Origin: Propioniferax innocua
GTDB lineage: Bacteria; Actinomycetota; Actinomycetes; Propionibacteriales; Propionibacteriaceae
Direction: 5' to 3'
Assembly: GCF_006716235.1 (NCBI RefSeq)
Contig: NZ_VFOR01000001.1
Span: 1 to 64,000 of the forward strand
Length of the DNA: 64,000 nucleotides
The translations under genes were made by a program, and so were the position numbers. Under the pieces are notes generated by a model. The model had not been told where the DNA came from and did no database searches. It was given only the letters and a program-made list of their open reading frames with translations. The first letter of the stretch is position 1. Each line of letters opens with the position of its first letter. Shown here piece after piece: positions 45,934 to 54,987 of this stretch.

Positions 45934-46497
45934 TCAGCTGGACGGGGTCCAGGGGCGGACGTACTTGTTGCCGGGGCGTCCTTCGATGGCGAAGCGCAGC
46001 GACATTGCGTCGGCGCCGTCGATCTGTTCGCGGATGATGTCGGCGTGGCCGGCATGACGCGCGAACTCGTCGATGTGGTGGGCGAGCAGCATCCGGGTCG
46101 TGGCCTGTTCGGGCTCGAGTTGGTCCTCCCACGGCTTGGGGTCGACGGTCATCTCGGCTCCGGGGTCCAGCTCGCTGATCGCCTGCAGATACCGGTGGCG
46201 CGTCGCGTCGAAGGATTCCAGAAGATCGGTCAGTGACTCGGAATCCTGTGGGATGAAACTGCCCATGAACGCGGCGGCGCCATCGGCGCTTCCGGGTTCG
46301 GTGGTGCGGGGGACGATCTGGGCGTGCATCACCCACGTGCAGTGCTTGAGGATGCCGGCCAGGCTCAGGGCCGATCGGCATGGGCGTGATCGAGCCTGTT
46401 CATCGGTGAGGCCGTGGACGCTCGCGCGGATGGCGTCCAGCATCTCGGCGATGTAGCCGGTGAGGGTCGCCGATTCGGTGAGAAGCGCGGGATACAT
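45934..46497 (-). CDS. DinB-like protein (DUF664 / mycothiol-dependent enzyme superfamily)
   Basis: 187 aa. Four-helix DinB fold with the expected metal histidines in LKHCTWV and HHIDEFARHAGHAD. LLESFDATRHRYL and the C-terminal region match the DUF664 branch, which in actinobacteria includes thiol-dependent transferases that use mycothiol or a similar cofactor. The substrate is unknown. Divergent from the WYL regulator, which may control it. Confidence 0.82.
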   Translation of the reverse strand: MYPALLTESATLTGYIAEMLDAIRASVHGLTDEQARSRPCRSALSLAGILKHCTWVMHAQIVPRTTEPGSADGAAAFMGSFIPQDSESLTDLLESFDATRHRYLQAISELDPGAEMTVDPKPWEDQLEPEQATTRMLLAHHIDEFARHAGHADIIREQIDGADAMSLRFAIEGRPGNKYVRPWTPSS

Positions 46498-46536
46498 GGT
46501 GTCTCCTGGGTGAGTCGATCAACAACGGGTGTGGGC

Positions 46537-46550
46537 GTCCCGGTCGGGAC
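46537..46550. promoter_or_regulatory. Inverted repeat in the DinB-like/WYL divergent gap
   Basis: GTCCCG-GT-CGGGAC is a compact dyad about midway in the 114-base gap, well placed as an operator for the divergent WYL regulator. Inferred only from symmetry and position. Confidence 0.35.
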
Positions 46551-46611
46551 GAGATCAGCATGACCTCGAAATAGGACTGATCCTGTCCGCTGGGGATGGG
46601 AGAGTGTGACC

Positions 46612-47574
46612 ATGACCGATACGACGGGACGGGTGCTCGCTCTGCTGAGCCTTCTGGAATCCCGCCCCACCTGGAGCGGGACCGAGCTCGCCGAGCAGTT
46701 GGGCGTCACGACGCGGACCATCCGTCGTGATGTCGAACGGCTGCGCGACCTCGGTTATCCGGTTCGGGGAGAGCAGGGCGTCGATGGTGGGTATCGCCTG
46801 GGCCGCGGCATGCGTCTGCCGCCGCTCGTGCTGGGTGACGACGAGGCGGTCGCGGTGGCCCTGTGTCTGCGTATCGCGGCGACGAACGCACCCGGGCTCA
46901 TGGCGGAACAGGCCCTGCGTGCACTCGCCAAACTGGATCAGGTGTTGCCGGCCAGACTCAGCGCTCGCGTCCACGCGATCGCAGAGGAGACCGAGAATCT
47001 GCCGGGGCTGCACACGCCCGTGGTCGAGGTCGAAGTGCTCACGAGTCTGGTGGCGGCCGCCCATGAACGCGTGCGCGTGCGTTTCGACTACACCGCCCGG
47101 GACGGCGCGACGACCCAACGGCACGTGCACCCGTACCGCCTAGTGACGACCGGACGGATCTGGTACCTGTTCTGCTTCGACGTCGACCGCGACGACTGGC
47201 GCACCTTCCGACTGGATCGCATGCGGTCCCTGCACGTCACGACCTTCCGGTTCGAGCCCCGTGACGGCCCCGATCCCCGCGAATACGTGCAGCAGGCGTG
47301 GGCGCGGACGCCATGGCGTCACACCGCAACGGTGACCTTCAACGCTCCCGTGACAGTGGTGCGGGGCCGCATCCCCGAACAGTACGGACGCTGTGAGGAG
47401 CTGGACTCCGGAAGGACCCAGGTGGTGGCCGGGGCGGACGACCTCGCCGATCTCGCCCACCATCTCGCGTGGGCCGCCTTGGATCTCAGAACCTCGCTCG
47501 AGGTGGTGGAACCCGCAGAACTGAATGAGGAACTGCGCCAGCTGGGGGAGCAGATCGCGTCTTTCGCCCGATGA
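46612..47574 (+). CDS. YafY-like transcriptional regulator (HTH-WYL)
   Basis: 320 aa. The N-terminal DeoR-type HTH (SGTELAEQLGVTTRTIRRDVERLRDLGYPVRGEQGVDGGYRLG) is followed by a WYL domain (VRVRFDYTARDG..HVHPYRLVTTGRIWYLFCFDVDRDDWRTFRLDRM) and a C-terminal extension. WYL domains bind nucleic acids or other negatively charged ligands. The start at 46612 follows GGGAGAG by 7 bases; the GTG at 46606 is possible. Often paired with enzymes like the divergent DinB-like gene. Confidence 0.9.
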   Translation: MTDTTGRVLALLSLLESRPTWSGTELAEQLGVTTRTIRRDVERLRDLGYPVRGEQGVDGGYRLGRGMRLPPLVLGDDEAVAVALCLRIAATNAPGLMAEQALRALAKLDQVLPARLSARVHAIAEETENLPGLHTPVVEVEVLTSLVAAAHERVRVRFDYTARDGATTQRHVHPYRLVTTGRIWYLFCFDVDRDDWRTFRLDRMRSLHVTTFRFEPRDGPDPREYVQQAWARTPWRHTATVTFNAPVTVVRGRIPEQYGRCEELDSGRTQVVAGADDLADLAHHLAWAALDLRTSLEVVEPAELNEELRQLGEQIASFAR

Positions 47575-47656
47575 GCCGAAGACGCACCGAGATGGCCTCC
47601 GGTCGGAGACGATGGGGAGAACCGGGCCGAATGGACATGCGACGAGAGGACCCATC

Positions 47657-47843
47657 ATGACCAACCCCGACCTCACCCACATCGAATTCCTGCTCGGTCG
47701 CTCCGGGTCGATGCGGTCCATCGCCGACGATGTCCGCGGTGGTTTCGACACCTTCATGGAGAAGCAGCGTGCCGAGGCGGGACCACGCCTCGTTCAGCGA
47801 GGAAGAACGGGAAGCCGCCGGCGGTGACAGCGCCGACTCCTGA
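47657..47843 (+). pseudogene. Remnant of a von Willebrand A-domain protein gene
   Basis: The start MTNPDLTHIEFLLGRSGSMRS..GGFDTFMEKQRAEAG is the N-terminus of a small vWA protein family with a MIDAS-like DxSxS motif (here GRSGS, so the first Asp is already lost). Right after it, in the +1 frame, DHASFSEEEREAAGGDSADS and a stop look like the C-terminus of the same family. The roughly 150 central residues are missing, so the gene is a deletion remnant. Confidence 0.6.
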
Positions 47844-47882
47844 TCTGAGGCTTCAGACGGATGATCGTCCCGCCACGTGTGG

Positions 47883-48851
47883 TCAGTCCGCCCCGTGCCG
47901 TGCCGGCATCGGTCCACCCGAGATGTCGTCGAGGGCCTCGGCGATCTGGTGGGGAAGCGTCAGCTCCTCCACAGTGAGGCATTCGGCGAGCTGACGCGTC
48001 GTGCGTGCCCCGAGCAGGGGAGCGGTGACGCCAGGGACGTCCCGCACCCACGCGAGCGCCACCTGCAGCGGCGTCCACCCCAGACCGTCGGCGGCCTTCG
48101 CGACGGCGTCCACCACGGTGCGGGAACGGGCCTCGAGGTACTCCTCGACGAACCAGGAAAACCGCCCGGCGCCACGGGAATCCCGAGGCACCCCGCCGCG
48201 GTACTTGCCGGTGAGCACGCCGCGTCCGAGCGGAGACCACGGGAAGAACCCGAGCTCATTGGCGCGCACGGCGGGGAGGATCTCCACCTCGGCACGTCGG
48301 GCGAGCAGGGAATACTCCACCTGGGCCGAGGAGAGCGGGACGCGCGTCTGATCGGCCCGCTGCCAGGTCGCGGCCTGGGCGGTCTGCCAGCCCACGAAGT
48401 TCGACACACCGACGTAGCGGGCCTTGCCCGATTCCACCGCGTGATCGAGCGTCGCGAGCGTCTCCTCGAGCGGCGTCTCACCCCACGCATGGATCTGCCA
48501 CAGATCCACGTGATCGGTCCTGAGTCGGCGCAGCGATGCCTCCAGGTCGCTCATGAGGGTGCGGCGGGAGTTGTCGATGACACGCTCGCCGTTGCGCTGC
48601 ACGAACCCGGCCTTGGTGGCGATGACCAGGTCGTCACGCACGAAGTCACGGGCGATGAGTTCTCCGATGGTCGCCTCGGCGGCACCGTTGCCATAGGCGG
48701 CGGCGGTGTCGATCAGATTTCCACCGGCCTCGACGTAGGTGTGCATGAGATCGCGCACCTCCGCAGGTGAGGTGTCACCGCCCCATGTCATCGTGCCCAA
48801 CCCCAACCGGGAGACCTCAAGGCCCGATCGGCCCACTCGTCGCGTCTTCAT
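47883..48851 (-). CDS. Aldo/keto reductase
   Basis: 322 aa. NADPH-dependent oxidoreductase with a TIM barrel. The tetrad is visible: D in NLIDTAAAYG (with Y), K in VIATKAGF and H in VDLWQIHAWG. SSAQVEYSLL and GFFPWSPLGRGVLTGKY are cofactor-side blocks. The ATG at 48851 is used (the GTG at 48854 is adjacent). The substrate is unknown. Lone gene, divergent from nothing close, 33 bases from the LuxR regulator stop. Confidence 0.9.
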   Translation of the reverse strand: MKTRRVGRSGLEVSRLGLGTMTWGGDTSPAEVRDLMHTYVEAGGNLIDTAAAYGNGAAEATIGELIARDFVRDDLVIATKAGFVQRNGERVIDNSRRTLMSDLEASLRRLRTDHVDLWQIHAWGETPLEETLATLDHAVESGKARYVGVSNFVGWQTAQAATWQRADQTRVPLSSAQVEYSLLARRAEVEILPAVRANELGFFPWSPLGRGVLTGKYRGGVPRDSRGAGRFSWFVEEYLEARSRTVVDAVAKAADGLGWTPLQVALAWVRDVPGVTAPLLGARTTRQLAECLTVEELTLPHQIAEALDDISGGPMPARHGAD

Positions 48852-48884
48852 CACCGGTGACCATACTTCACTCGTGCGCGGCCT

Positions 48885-49547
48885 TCAGCGTCGCGAGAGA
48901 ATGTGCTTGTCGAGCGCGGCCTGCACAGCTGCGGTGCGGTTCTCGACCCCGAGTTTGTCGAAGATGTGCACCAGATGGGTCTTCACCGTCGCCTGGGAGA
49001 TGAACAGTTCCTTGGCGATCTGGGCATTCGACGCCCCCGTTGCGATGTGTTCGAGTATCTCGATCTCACGTGTGGTCAGGGCGAAGGAAGGAGAGGTGGC
49101 ACGGGCGTCGAGTCGACGTTGGACCGCAGGGGCGAAGGCCTGCTTGCCGCGTGAAGCTGCAAGGGCGGCCTGCAGGATGTCGGCGGCCGGTGCGTCCTTC
49201 AGCACATAGCCTGAAGCTCCTGCCTCCACTGCCGCCAGGATGTCGGCATCGGAGTCATAGGTGGTGACCACCAGGACCGCAGGGGCGTCGGCACGTGAGG
49301 TGATGTGCGAGGTGGCGGTGACGCCATCCATCCCGGCCATCTGCAGATCCATCAGTACGACATCGACCTCGTGACGCCCGACCTGCTCCACAGCACTCGC
49401 ACCATCGGAGGCTTCGGCCACCACCTGCACGGCCTCGACACCCTCACTACGCAGGCTCGCCACCGCATCGGGTTCGGTGCAGGCGACGCGCAGGCCGGAG
49501 CGCACCACCGGATGATCATCCACCAGCAGCAGACGCAGGGTACTCAT
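48885..49547 (-). CDS. NarL/LuxR-family response regulator
   Basis: 220 aa. Receiver domain with D10/D11 and phosphoacceptor D67 (VVLMDLQMAGMDG), K near 115 (VLKDAPAAD). The C-terminal LuxR HTH reads LTTREIEILEHIATGASNAQIAKELFISQATVKTHLVHIFDKLGVENRTAAVQAAL. The ATG at 49547 has a GAGGAGA ribosome site and overlaps the histidine kinase stop by 4 bases; it should be phosphorylated by that kinase. Confidence 0.93.
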   Translation of the reverse strand: MSTLRLLLVDDHPVVRSGLRVACTEPDAVASLRSEGVEAVQVVAEASDGASAVEQVGRHEVDVVLMDLQMAGMDGVTATSHITSRADAPAVLVVTTYDSDADILAAVEAGASGYVLKDAPAADILQAALAASRGKQAFAPAVQRRLDARATSPSFALTTREIEILEHIATGASNAQIAKELFISQATVKTHLVHIFDKLGVENRTAAVQAALDKHILSRR

Positions 49548-50788
49548 GGGGTCTCCTCGACAACGTGTGCGACAGGGATATCCGCGACAGGGACGGGGCA
49601 ACGCAGGCCGATGACGGTGCCATCGCCCGGCGACGACTCCACGACGCAGACGCCGCCGACAGCCTCGGCGCGTTCGGTGATCCCGCGGATTCCGAAGCTG
49701 TCCGGGCCAGGGGCATCATCCGGGTCGAATCCGACACCGTCGTCGGCGATGTCGAGGGTGACCTCGGCGTCGGAGAACGCCACCGAGACCACCACACGGG
49801 AGGCATCGGCGTGCTGGAGCACATTCTCGGTACTCGCCTGTGCGGCGCGCAGCAGCGTCACCTCCACCTCGGTGGGAAGGGCGCGCGGAGTCCCGTCGAT
49901 CCGCAGCTCCCAGCGAATCTGGGGAGTGCGCTCGCGACGCTCGATGATGAGCCGCTCCAGGGCGTCCACCAGCGATGCCGACGCCAATGCCCGGGGCGTC
50001 AGACCGCGGACGAAACGGCGCGCTTCGGCGAGATTCTCCGACGCGGTGTGCTCGGCCTGGAGCAGAAGTGCACAAGCGGTCTCCACATCGTCGGTGGGGG
50101 AGACCCGGTCCAGACAGGCACGGGCGTTCCGGGTGGTGAGCACCAGTGAGGACAGGCCCTGGGCGAGGGTGTCGTGGATCTCTCGGGCGAGCCGGGAGCG
50201 TTCGGCCAACTGCCCGGCCTCACGGTGGCTCGCGGCGAGTTCATCGCGGGTCTCCCGCAGGGCGTCCAGGGCGCGTTGTCTGCTTTCGGATTCGTCCACC
50301 AGCGCCCGATGTCCCCACGACACGAGCACGGCGACCACCGCGCCCAGCGTCGGGCCGAGGGCCACCCCGGCCGAAAGTCCACGGTCATGGCCCAATACCG
50401 CGATGGACACCAGCAGCATGCACATGATCGCCACCAGCGCGTGACGGATCCGCAGCAGCGACATGTGGCTGAAGAACAACGGAAACGACACCCACGTGAA
50501 CTCCGGATTCAGCAGGAGCAACAGCGTCCACAGTGAGGTGAGAGTGGCAAGCCACCAACGGTTCGCGCGCGACTCGGGACGTTCCTCGCTGCGACGTACG
50601 CCACTGAGATAGATGAGGACGAACGCCAAGGACAGCGCCAGGCCCGTCGAGAACCGCCAACTCACCTGGTCGGGCACCAGCACCAGCCGCACGATCCCGA
50701 CACCGAGCAGGCCGAGCATCGCGACCCGCATGCTCCACCGCATGACAAGGAGCACATCGGAACCCGAGACGGGGTCGGATCGCGTCAC
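49544..50788 (-). CDS. Sensor histidine kinase (HisKA_3 type)
   Basis: 414 aa from the GTG at 50788, which overlaps the hydrolase stop (GTGA). Four to six membrane segments occupy residues 20-160, then a coiled linker, the dimerisation motif with H205 (AREIHDTLAQGLSS), and the ATPase domain (TENVLQHADASRV, DIADDGVGFDP, GIRGITERAEAVGG). Typical DesK/LiaS-like kinase without a large outer domain, so it probably senses a membrane or envelope state. Confidence 0.92.
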   Translation of the reverse strand: MTRSDPVSGSDVLLVMRWSMRVAMLGLLGVGIVRLVLVPDQVSWRFSTGLALSLAFVLIYLSGVRRSEERPESRANRWWLATLTSLWTLLLLLNPEFTWVSFPLFFSHMSLLRIRHALVAIMCMLLVSIAVLGHDRGLSAGVALGPTLGAVVAVLVSWGHRALVDESESRQRALDALRETRDELAASHREAGQLAERSRLAREIHDTLAQGLSSLVLTTRNARACLDRVSPTDDVETACALLLQAEHTASENLAEARRFVRGLTPRALASASLVDALERLIIERRERTPQIRWELRIDGTPRALPTEVEVTLLRAAQASTENVLQHADASRVVVSVAFSDAEVTLDIADDGVGFDPDDAPGPDSFGIRGITERAEAVGGVCVVESSPGDGTVIGLRCPVPVADIPVAHVVEETP

Positions 50789-51588
50789 CGATGCTCCTGC
50801 AGGAACCGGGTCAACACCGCCTGGAACACCTCCGGCTGTTCGGAATGCACCCAGTGGCCGGCGTTCTTGATCGTGACGCTGCGCGTCGAAGGGAAGAGTT
50901 GCTCCATCGGAGCACGGTAGGCGTCGGTGATGTAGTCGGAATCCTGACCGCCCACCCACAGGACCGGTCCTTCATAGCGGCCCTGCTGGCCGGGCCAGGC
51001 GCCCAACCGCTCGAGTTGTTCATCCAGCAGATCCAGGTTCATCTGCCAGCGCCACGGCCGATCACCATTGCCGGTGCGGCGGAGGTTCTGGAGCAGGAAG
51101 GAACGGATCACTTCGCCGGGCACCGCCACCTGGAGGTTTGCATCGGCTTCTGAGCGCCCCGACAGTTCGTCGAGATCGATGGAAGCCATGGCTTTGACGT
51201 AGGTGCGGAAATGACGCGCCAGCTCGTAGTTCACCGGAGACATGTCGACCACGACCAGTGACTTCACGAGCTCGGGGTGTCGCAGTGCGATGAGCATGGC
51301 GATCTTGCCGCCCAGGGAGTGCCCCACCAGATGCGTTGCCTCGGCCGTATCCAAGTGCAGACGCAGAGTCTTCGCCACTTCATCGGCCCAGTCGAGCAGA
51401 TCGACGCTGCTCGACCAGTCCGAGCGTCCATGGTTGGGCATGTCGATCAACAGTGACCGGAACGGCGGGTCGGTTTGTTCCAACCCGCGGGCCGAGGTGG
51501 TCCAGTTCTTGCCCTGACCGAACAGCCCGTGGCAGAACGCCACCAAGGGTGCGGGCTTCTCGCCGTGCGAGATCGTGTGCAAGAACAT
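50785..51588 (-). CDS. Alpha/beta-hydrolase (YbfF-like esterase)
   Basis: 267 aa. FCHGLFGQGKNW forms the oxyanion region, GHSLGG holds the nucleophilic Ser, the acid lies around VLWVGGQDSDY, and NAGHWVHSEQP supplies the His. The start at 51588 is clear from AAGGAGAGGG just upstream. It is the first gene of a coupled hydrolase-kinase-regulator operon, an unusual partner for a two-component system. The substrate (acyl ester or thioester) is not known. Confidence 0.88.
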   Translation of the reverse strand: MFLHTISHGEKPAPLVAFCHGLFGQGKNWTTSARGLEQTDPPFRSLLIDMPNHGRSDWSSSVDLLDWADEVAKTLRLHLDTAEATHLVGHSLGGKIAMLIALRHPELVKSLVVVDMSPVNYELARHFRTYVKAMASIDLDELSGRSEADANLQVAVPGEVIRSFLLQNLRRTGNGDRPWRWQMNLDLLDEQLERLGAWPGQQGRYEGPVLWVGGQDSDYITDAYRAPMEQLFPSTRSVTIKNAGHWVHSEQPEVFQAVLTRFLQEHR

Positions 51589-51640
51589 GGGGCTCCCTCT
51601 CCTTTGAATCCTCTCCACCCAGACGTGCTGAACAGGCAGG

Positions 51641-51913
51641 TCAGCGTCCCCAACAGTGGGTGTGCCAGTGGCGACGTTCATCGATCGCAGCGGCCGACCC
51701 GAGGGACGCCTCCTGTGGCCACACCACGACGTGCGCGATGCCTGGGGAGATGTCGTGATCGCACCCCGGGCACACGTACCTCTTCTCCGACCGCCCCGCA
51801 GGAATCGCGCGCACGAACCACTCACCGGACGCCCGGGTCACCGCCTGGGGGTGGTGGCTCCCGAGCGGCCGGTGAGGGCGTGCGTGCTTGCTGCGGCGAC
51901 GGCGGTTGGGCAT
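51641..51913 (-). CDS. Small zinc-ribbon-like protein conserved in actinobacteria
   Basis: 90 aa. A basic N-terminus (PNRRRRSKHARP) and a domain with CPGCDHDISPGIAHVVVWP and ERRHWHTHCW. The C-x2-C plus His/Cys pattern suggests a single zinc site. Similar short proteins recur in actinobacteria without a known role. One base separates its ATG from the stop of the upstream dehydrogenase gene, so the two are cotranscribed. Confidence 0.75.
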   Translation of the reverse strand: MPNRRRRSKHARPHRPLGSHHPQAVTRASGEWFVRAIPAGRSEKRYVCPGCDHDISPGIAHVVVWPQEASLGSAAAIDERRHWHTHCWGR

Positions 51914-51914
51914 G

Positions 51915-53123
51915 TCAGCGTGCGCGGAGCTCCGTCAGGGCCGCCTGTGGGTCATCGGCCTGGGCAAGCTGCTCAAGGAGCAACACCGGACGGTGAGCCG
52001 GCTGCGCGGTCTCGGCGTACAGCTTCTCCTGCCGTCGCAGCACCTCGACCGGACCGATCTCGGCCAGCAGGTCGAACGGTTTGGGCATGCGGCAGCCGAG
52101 CGACATGCCGGTGTCGATGTCATCCGGGCGTGCGTAATTGGTTTGCACCATGCGCAGTACCTCGTTGAGGTACTCGGCAGTCAGCCGACCAGCCAGTTCA
52201 TCGTGTCGGGTGACCGGGGGCTCGGCGATGAGTGGCCCGTGATCGGCGCCCTCGACGTAGTCGTAGAAACCACGCCCGGACTTGCGTCCCATCAAGCCAG
52301 CGGCACACATCTGACGCAGTAGCGGCGCTGGGGCGTGCAGCGGGTTCTTGGTCTCGTCGTACATGTATTCGCACACCGCGAGGATGACGTCATTACCGAT
52401 GAGGTCCGAGAGGGTCAACGGACCCATGGGATTACCGACTTCGACCATGGCCTCATCGAGCTGTTCGCGGGTGGCGAACCCCTCGTCGTAGTGGCGGATG
52501 GCTGACGCGAGATATGGGATCAGCAACGCGTTCACCACGAAACCGGCACGGTCACCGCAGACGATCGGCGTCTTGCCGCATGAGGCCAGCAGATGTGCCA
52601 CCGCCTCGGTCCTGCTGGCGTCGGTGTGCACGGTCCGGATAATCTCCACGAGTTTCTGCACCGGCGCGGGGTTGAAGAAATGGAGACCGATGACGCGCTC
52701 GGGGTTCTGCGTCGCCGCGGCGATCTGCGTGACCGAGAGCGATGATGTGTTGGTCGCGAGAATGGCGTGCTCGGACGTCATGGCGTCGATATCGCGGAAG
52801 ATCTCGCGTTTGAGATCCAGATTCTCGTTCACGGCCTCGACCACGAGATCGGCCCCCGAGACGTCGGAGCGGTCGGTGGACCAAGTGATGTGACCAAGCA
52901 GTGCGTCACGCTCGGCTTCGGTGATCTTGTTCTTGGCGAGTGCCCGGTCGGTGGACTTGGTGATGATGCCGCGGCCACGCTCCAGCGCCTGGTCGTTGTA
53001 TTCGATGCCGATCACGTCGAGTCCTGCGCGGGCGAAGACCTCGACGATGCCTGCGCCCATGGTGCCCAGTCCGATCACGGCGACATTGCTGATGTTCTGG
53101 TGGGTTTTCTGTGTAGCTGTCAC
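51915..53123 (-). CDS. 3-hydroxyacyl-CoA (3-hydroxybutyryl-CoA) dehydrogenase
   Basis: 402 aa, longer than the 280-aa single-domain enzymes. The NAD-binding domain has VIGLGTMGAGIVEVFARAG; catalytic residues are in TNTSSLSVTQIA, HFFNPAPVQKLVEI (the His-Glu pair) and FVVNALLIPYL. GLMGRKSGRGFYDY ends the first C-terminal domain, and a second C-terminal domain follows, as in FadB2-like enzymes. The GTG at 53123 lies 7 bases after TACACT, so it is probably leaderless. Acts in beta-oxidation or butyrate-type metabolism. Confidence 0.9.
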   Translation of the reverse strand: MTATQKTHQNISNVAVIGLGTMGAGIVEVFARAGLDVIGIEYNDQALERGRGIITKSTDRALAKNKITEAERDALLGHITWSTDRSDVSGADLVVEAVNENLDLKREIFRDIDAMTSEHAILATNTSSLSVTQIAAATQNPERVIGLHFFNPAPVQKLVEIIRTVHTDASRTEAVAHLLASCGKTPIVCGDRAGFVVNALLIPYLASAIRHYDEGFATREQLDEAMVEVGNPMGPLTLSDLIGNDVILAVCEYMYDETKNPLHAPAPLLRQMCAAGLMGRKSGRGFYDYVEGADHGPLIAEPPVTRHDELAGRLTAEYLNEVLRMVQTNYARPDDIDTGMSLGCRMPKPFDLLAEIGPVEVLRRQEKLYAETAQPAHRPVLLLEQLAQADDPQAALTELRAR

Positions 53124-53130
53124 GGCGCCG

Positions 53131-53136
53131 AGTGTA
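53131..53136 (-). promoter_or_regulatory. -10 element for leaderless 3-hydroxyacyl-CoA dehydrogenase
   Basis: TACACT on the minus strand ends 7 bases before the GTG. No ribosome site and no clear -35 are seen. Confidence 0.5.
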
Positions 53137-53176
53137 CGGGGGAGCAGCACGTCGTGCAGAGTGCCCACGATGAGGC

Positions 53177-53206
53177 TTGGTGGTGGTGCGGATGCGTGCC
53201 TAAACT
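53177..53206 (+). promoter_or_regulatory. Promoter for a leaderless nucS transcript
   Basis: TTGGTG (53177-53182) and TAAACT (53201-53206), spaced by 18, end 6 bases before the nucS GTG, with no Shine-Dalgarno sequence between. Confidence 0.6.
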
Positions 53207-53212
53207 CGCGGG

Positions 53213-53908
53213 GTGCGCCTAGTGATTGCCCGCTGTCAGGTCGACTACGCCGGACGTCTGACCGCTCATCTGCCCCCGGCCCGCCGTCTCATCCTGGTCA
53301 AGGCCGACGGCTCGGTCTCGGTCCATGCCGATGACCGAGCGTACAAGCCGCTGAACTGGATGAGCCCACCATGCAGCCTCACCGAACGTGAGCCCGTTGC
53401 CGAGGACGCGCTGGATCAGGATTGGGAAAGCGTGTGGGAGGTCACCGGCAAGGACGGCGACAGCCTGCGGATCTGCCTGTCGGATGTGGAGCTGGATTCC
53501 GAACACGAACTGGGCGTCGATCCCGGCCTGGTCAAGGACGGCGTTGAGGCACACCTACAGGAGTTGCTCGCCGAACACCCCGAGACGTTCGGTGAGGGGT
53601 GGACGCTCGTTCGTCGCGAGTACCCGACGGCGATTGGTCCGGTTGATCTGATGTGCCGCACCCCCGACGGAGCCCATGTGGCGATCGAGGTGAAACGCCG
53701 TGGTGAGATCGACGGCGTCGAACAGTTGACGCGTTATCTCGAGCTGCTGAACCGTGACCCTCTGCTGGGTGAGGTACGTGGCATCTTCGCCGCACAGTTG
53801 ATAAAACCGCAGGCGCGGGTGCTCGCCGGCGACCGCGGCATCGACTGCCGACTCGTCGATTACGACGAGTTGCGCGGCATGGATGATTCCGAGGATCGGC
53901 TGTTCTGA
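53213..53908 (+). CDS. nucS: Mismatch endonuclease NucS (EndoMS)
   Basis: 231 aa. NucS replaces MutS/MutL in most actinobacteria and cuts both strands at G:T, G:G and T:T mismatches. The C-terminal nuclease core has D145 (PVDLMCRT), E159 and K161 (IEVKRRG) and Q171. The extreme C-terminus SEDRLF is the usual sliding-clamp (DnaN) contact. The N-terminal domain binds DNA. The GTG start is leaderless-like. Its last 49 bases overlap the convergent DivIVA-like gene. Confidence 0.95.
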   Translation: MRLVIARCQVDYAGRLTAHLPPARRLILVKADGSVSVHADDRAYKPLNWMSPPCSLTEREPVAEDALDQDWESVWEVTGKDGDSLRICLSDVELDSEHELGVDPGLVKDGVEAHLQELLAEHPETFGEGWTLVRREYPTAIGPVDLMCRTPDGAHVAIEVKRRGEIDGVEQLTRYLELLNRDPLLGEVRGIFAAQLIKPQARVLAGDRGIDCRLVDYDELRGMDDSEDRLF

Positions 53909-54987
53909 TCAGCGGCCGCGGGGTCAGCGGCGGCCTCGGGATCATCGTGCTCGAGTGCGTCGAGATCGATATCGGGGAAATCGGTTGCGGTCTGCGTCGC
54001 CATGCTCGAAAGGCTGCGCAGCTGGGCCATGATGGCCTTCTTGCGCTGCAGCAGTAGTTCGTTCTCGCGACGCAGTGCCTCGGTCTTGACCGCAGCCCGG
54101 TTCTCGGCCGAGTGGAGCATCTCACTGGCGCGCTTCTGGGCCGCGGTCATGGCGAGTTCGGCCTCGCGGGCTGCGTGCAGTTTGACCTGCTCGGCGGTGG
54201 CCAGGGCATCATTGCGGATCTTCTGGGCCTGTTCGAGGCTTTCGGTGACCTGCGCACGCGCCTGTTCCTGATTGGCGCTGGCTTCGCCCAGAACACGACG
54301 GGCATGTTCGTCGGCCTCGGACTGCTCGCTGCGCAGCCGTGCGAGCAGTTGGTCCCGTTCGGTCGCGGAGGTTGCGCGCAGATCGGCGGCGTCCTTCTCG
54401 GCGGACTGTCGTATCGAGGCGGCCTCCAACCGGGCGGCCTCGAGCATGCCCGACGCCTTGCGTTCGGCCTCGGCGTTGATCGCGGCGGCACTTTGATGCG
54501 CGGTGGTGATGAGCTGTTCGGCCTCGGATCGGGAAGCATCGAGAACCTGCTGGGCCTGCTGCTCGATCGTGGCGCGCTGTTCACGCAGACCACTGGCGGC
54601 GGCGATCTTGATGTCTTCGGCCTCGCGCTCGGCCAGGTCCAGGGACTTGCGGGCCATGCGGTTGCCCTCGGCCTTGATGCGCTCGGCCTCGGCCGCGGCA
54701 CGGTCGGTGATCTCCTTGGCCTGGGCCTGTGCGATGCGAAGGATCTCGGTGGTGTGCCCGCCGAGGTCGGCGAAATCGACGTCCTTGGGTGCGGCGGCCT
54801 CGGTTCGCGCGTTCTCCACTTCACGACGCAGGGCATTTCCCTGTTCACGAAGACGGGCGTTGTCACGCTCGAGGCCCAGAACGTATTCATCCACGGCCTC
54901 GCGGTCGTAGCCCCTGCGGGTCACGGGGAAACTGCCGGCCGCGCTGGCCGTCTGATCGAACAGATTGAGCCCGGACCTATCGCTCAC
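53860..54987 (-). CDS. DivIVA-domain coiled-coil protein
   Basis: 375 aa. The N-terminal DivIVA/GpsB-like motif ([30 protein letters not shown], about 20-50) is followed by about 260 residues of almost continuous Ala/Glu/Arg-rich coiled coil. An acidic tail holds several DD/DP pairs. Related proteins mark poles or organise growth in actinobacteria (FilP/Scy/Wag31-like assemblies). Longer than Wag31 and separate from the division cluster. Convergent overlap with nucS. Confidence 0.82.
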   Translation of the reverse strand: MSDRSGLNLFDQTASAAGSFPVTRRGYDREAVDEYVLGLERDNARLREQGNALRREVENARTEAAAPKDVDFADLGGHTTEILRIAQAQAKEITDRAAAEAERIKAEGNRMARKSLDLAEREAEDIKIAAASGLREQRATIEQQAQQVLDASRSEAEQLITTAHQSAAAINAEAERKASGMLEAARLEAASIRQSAEKDAADLRATSATERDQLLARLRSEQSEADEHARRVLGEASANQEQARAQVTESLEQAQKIRNDALATAEQVKLHAAREAELAMTAAQKRASEMLHSAENRAAVKTEALRRENELLLQRKKAIMAQLRSLSSMATQTATDFPDIDLDALEHDDPEAAADPAAADQNSRSSESSMPRNSS

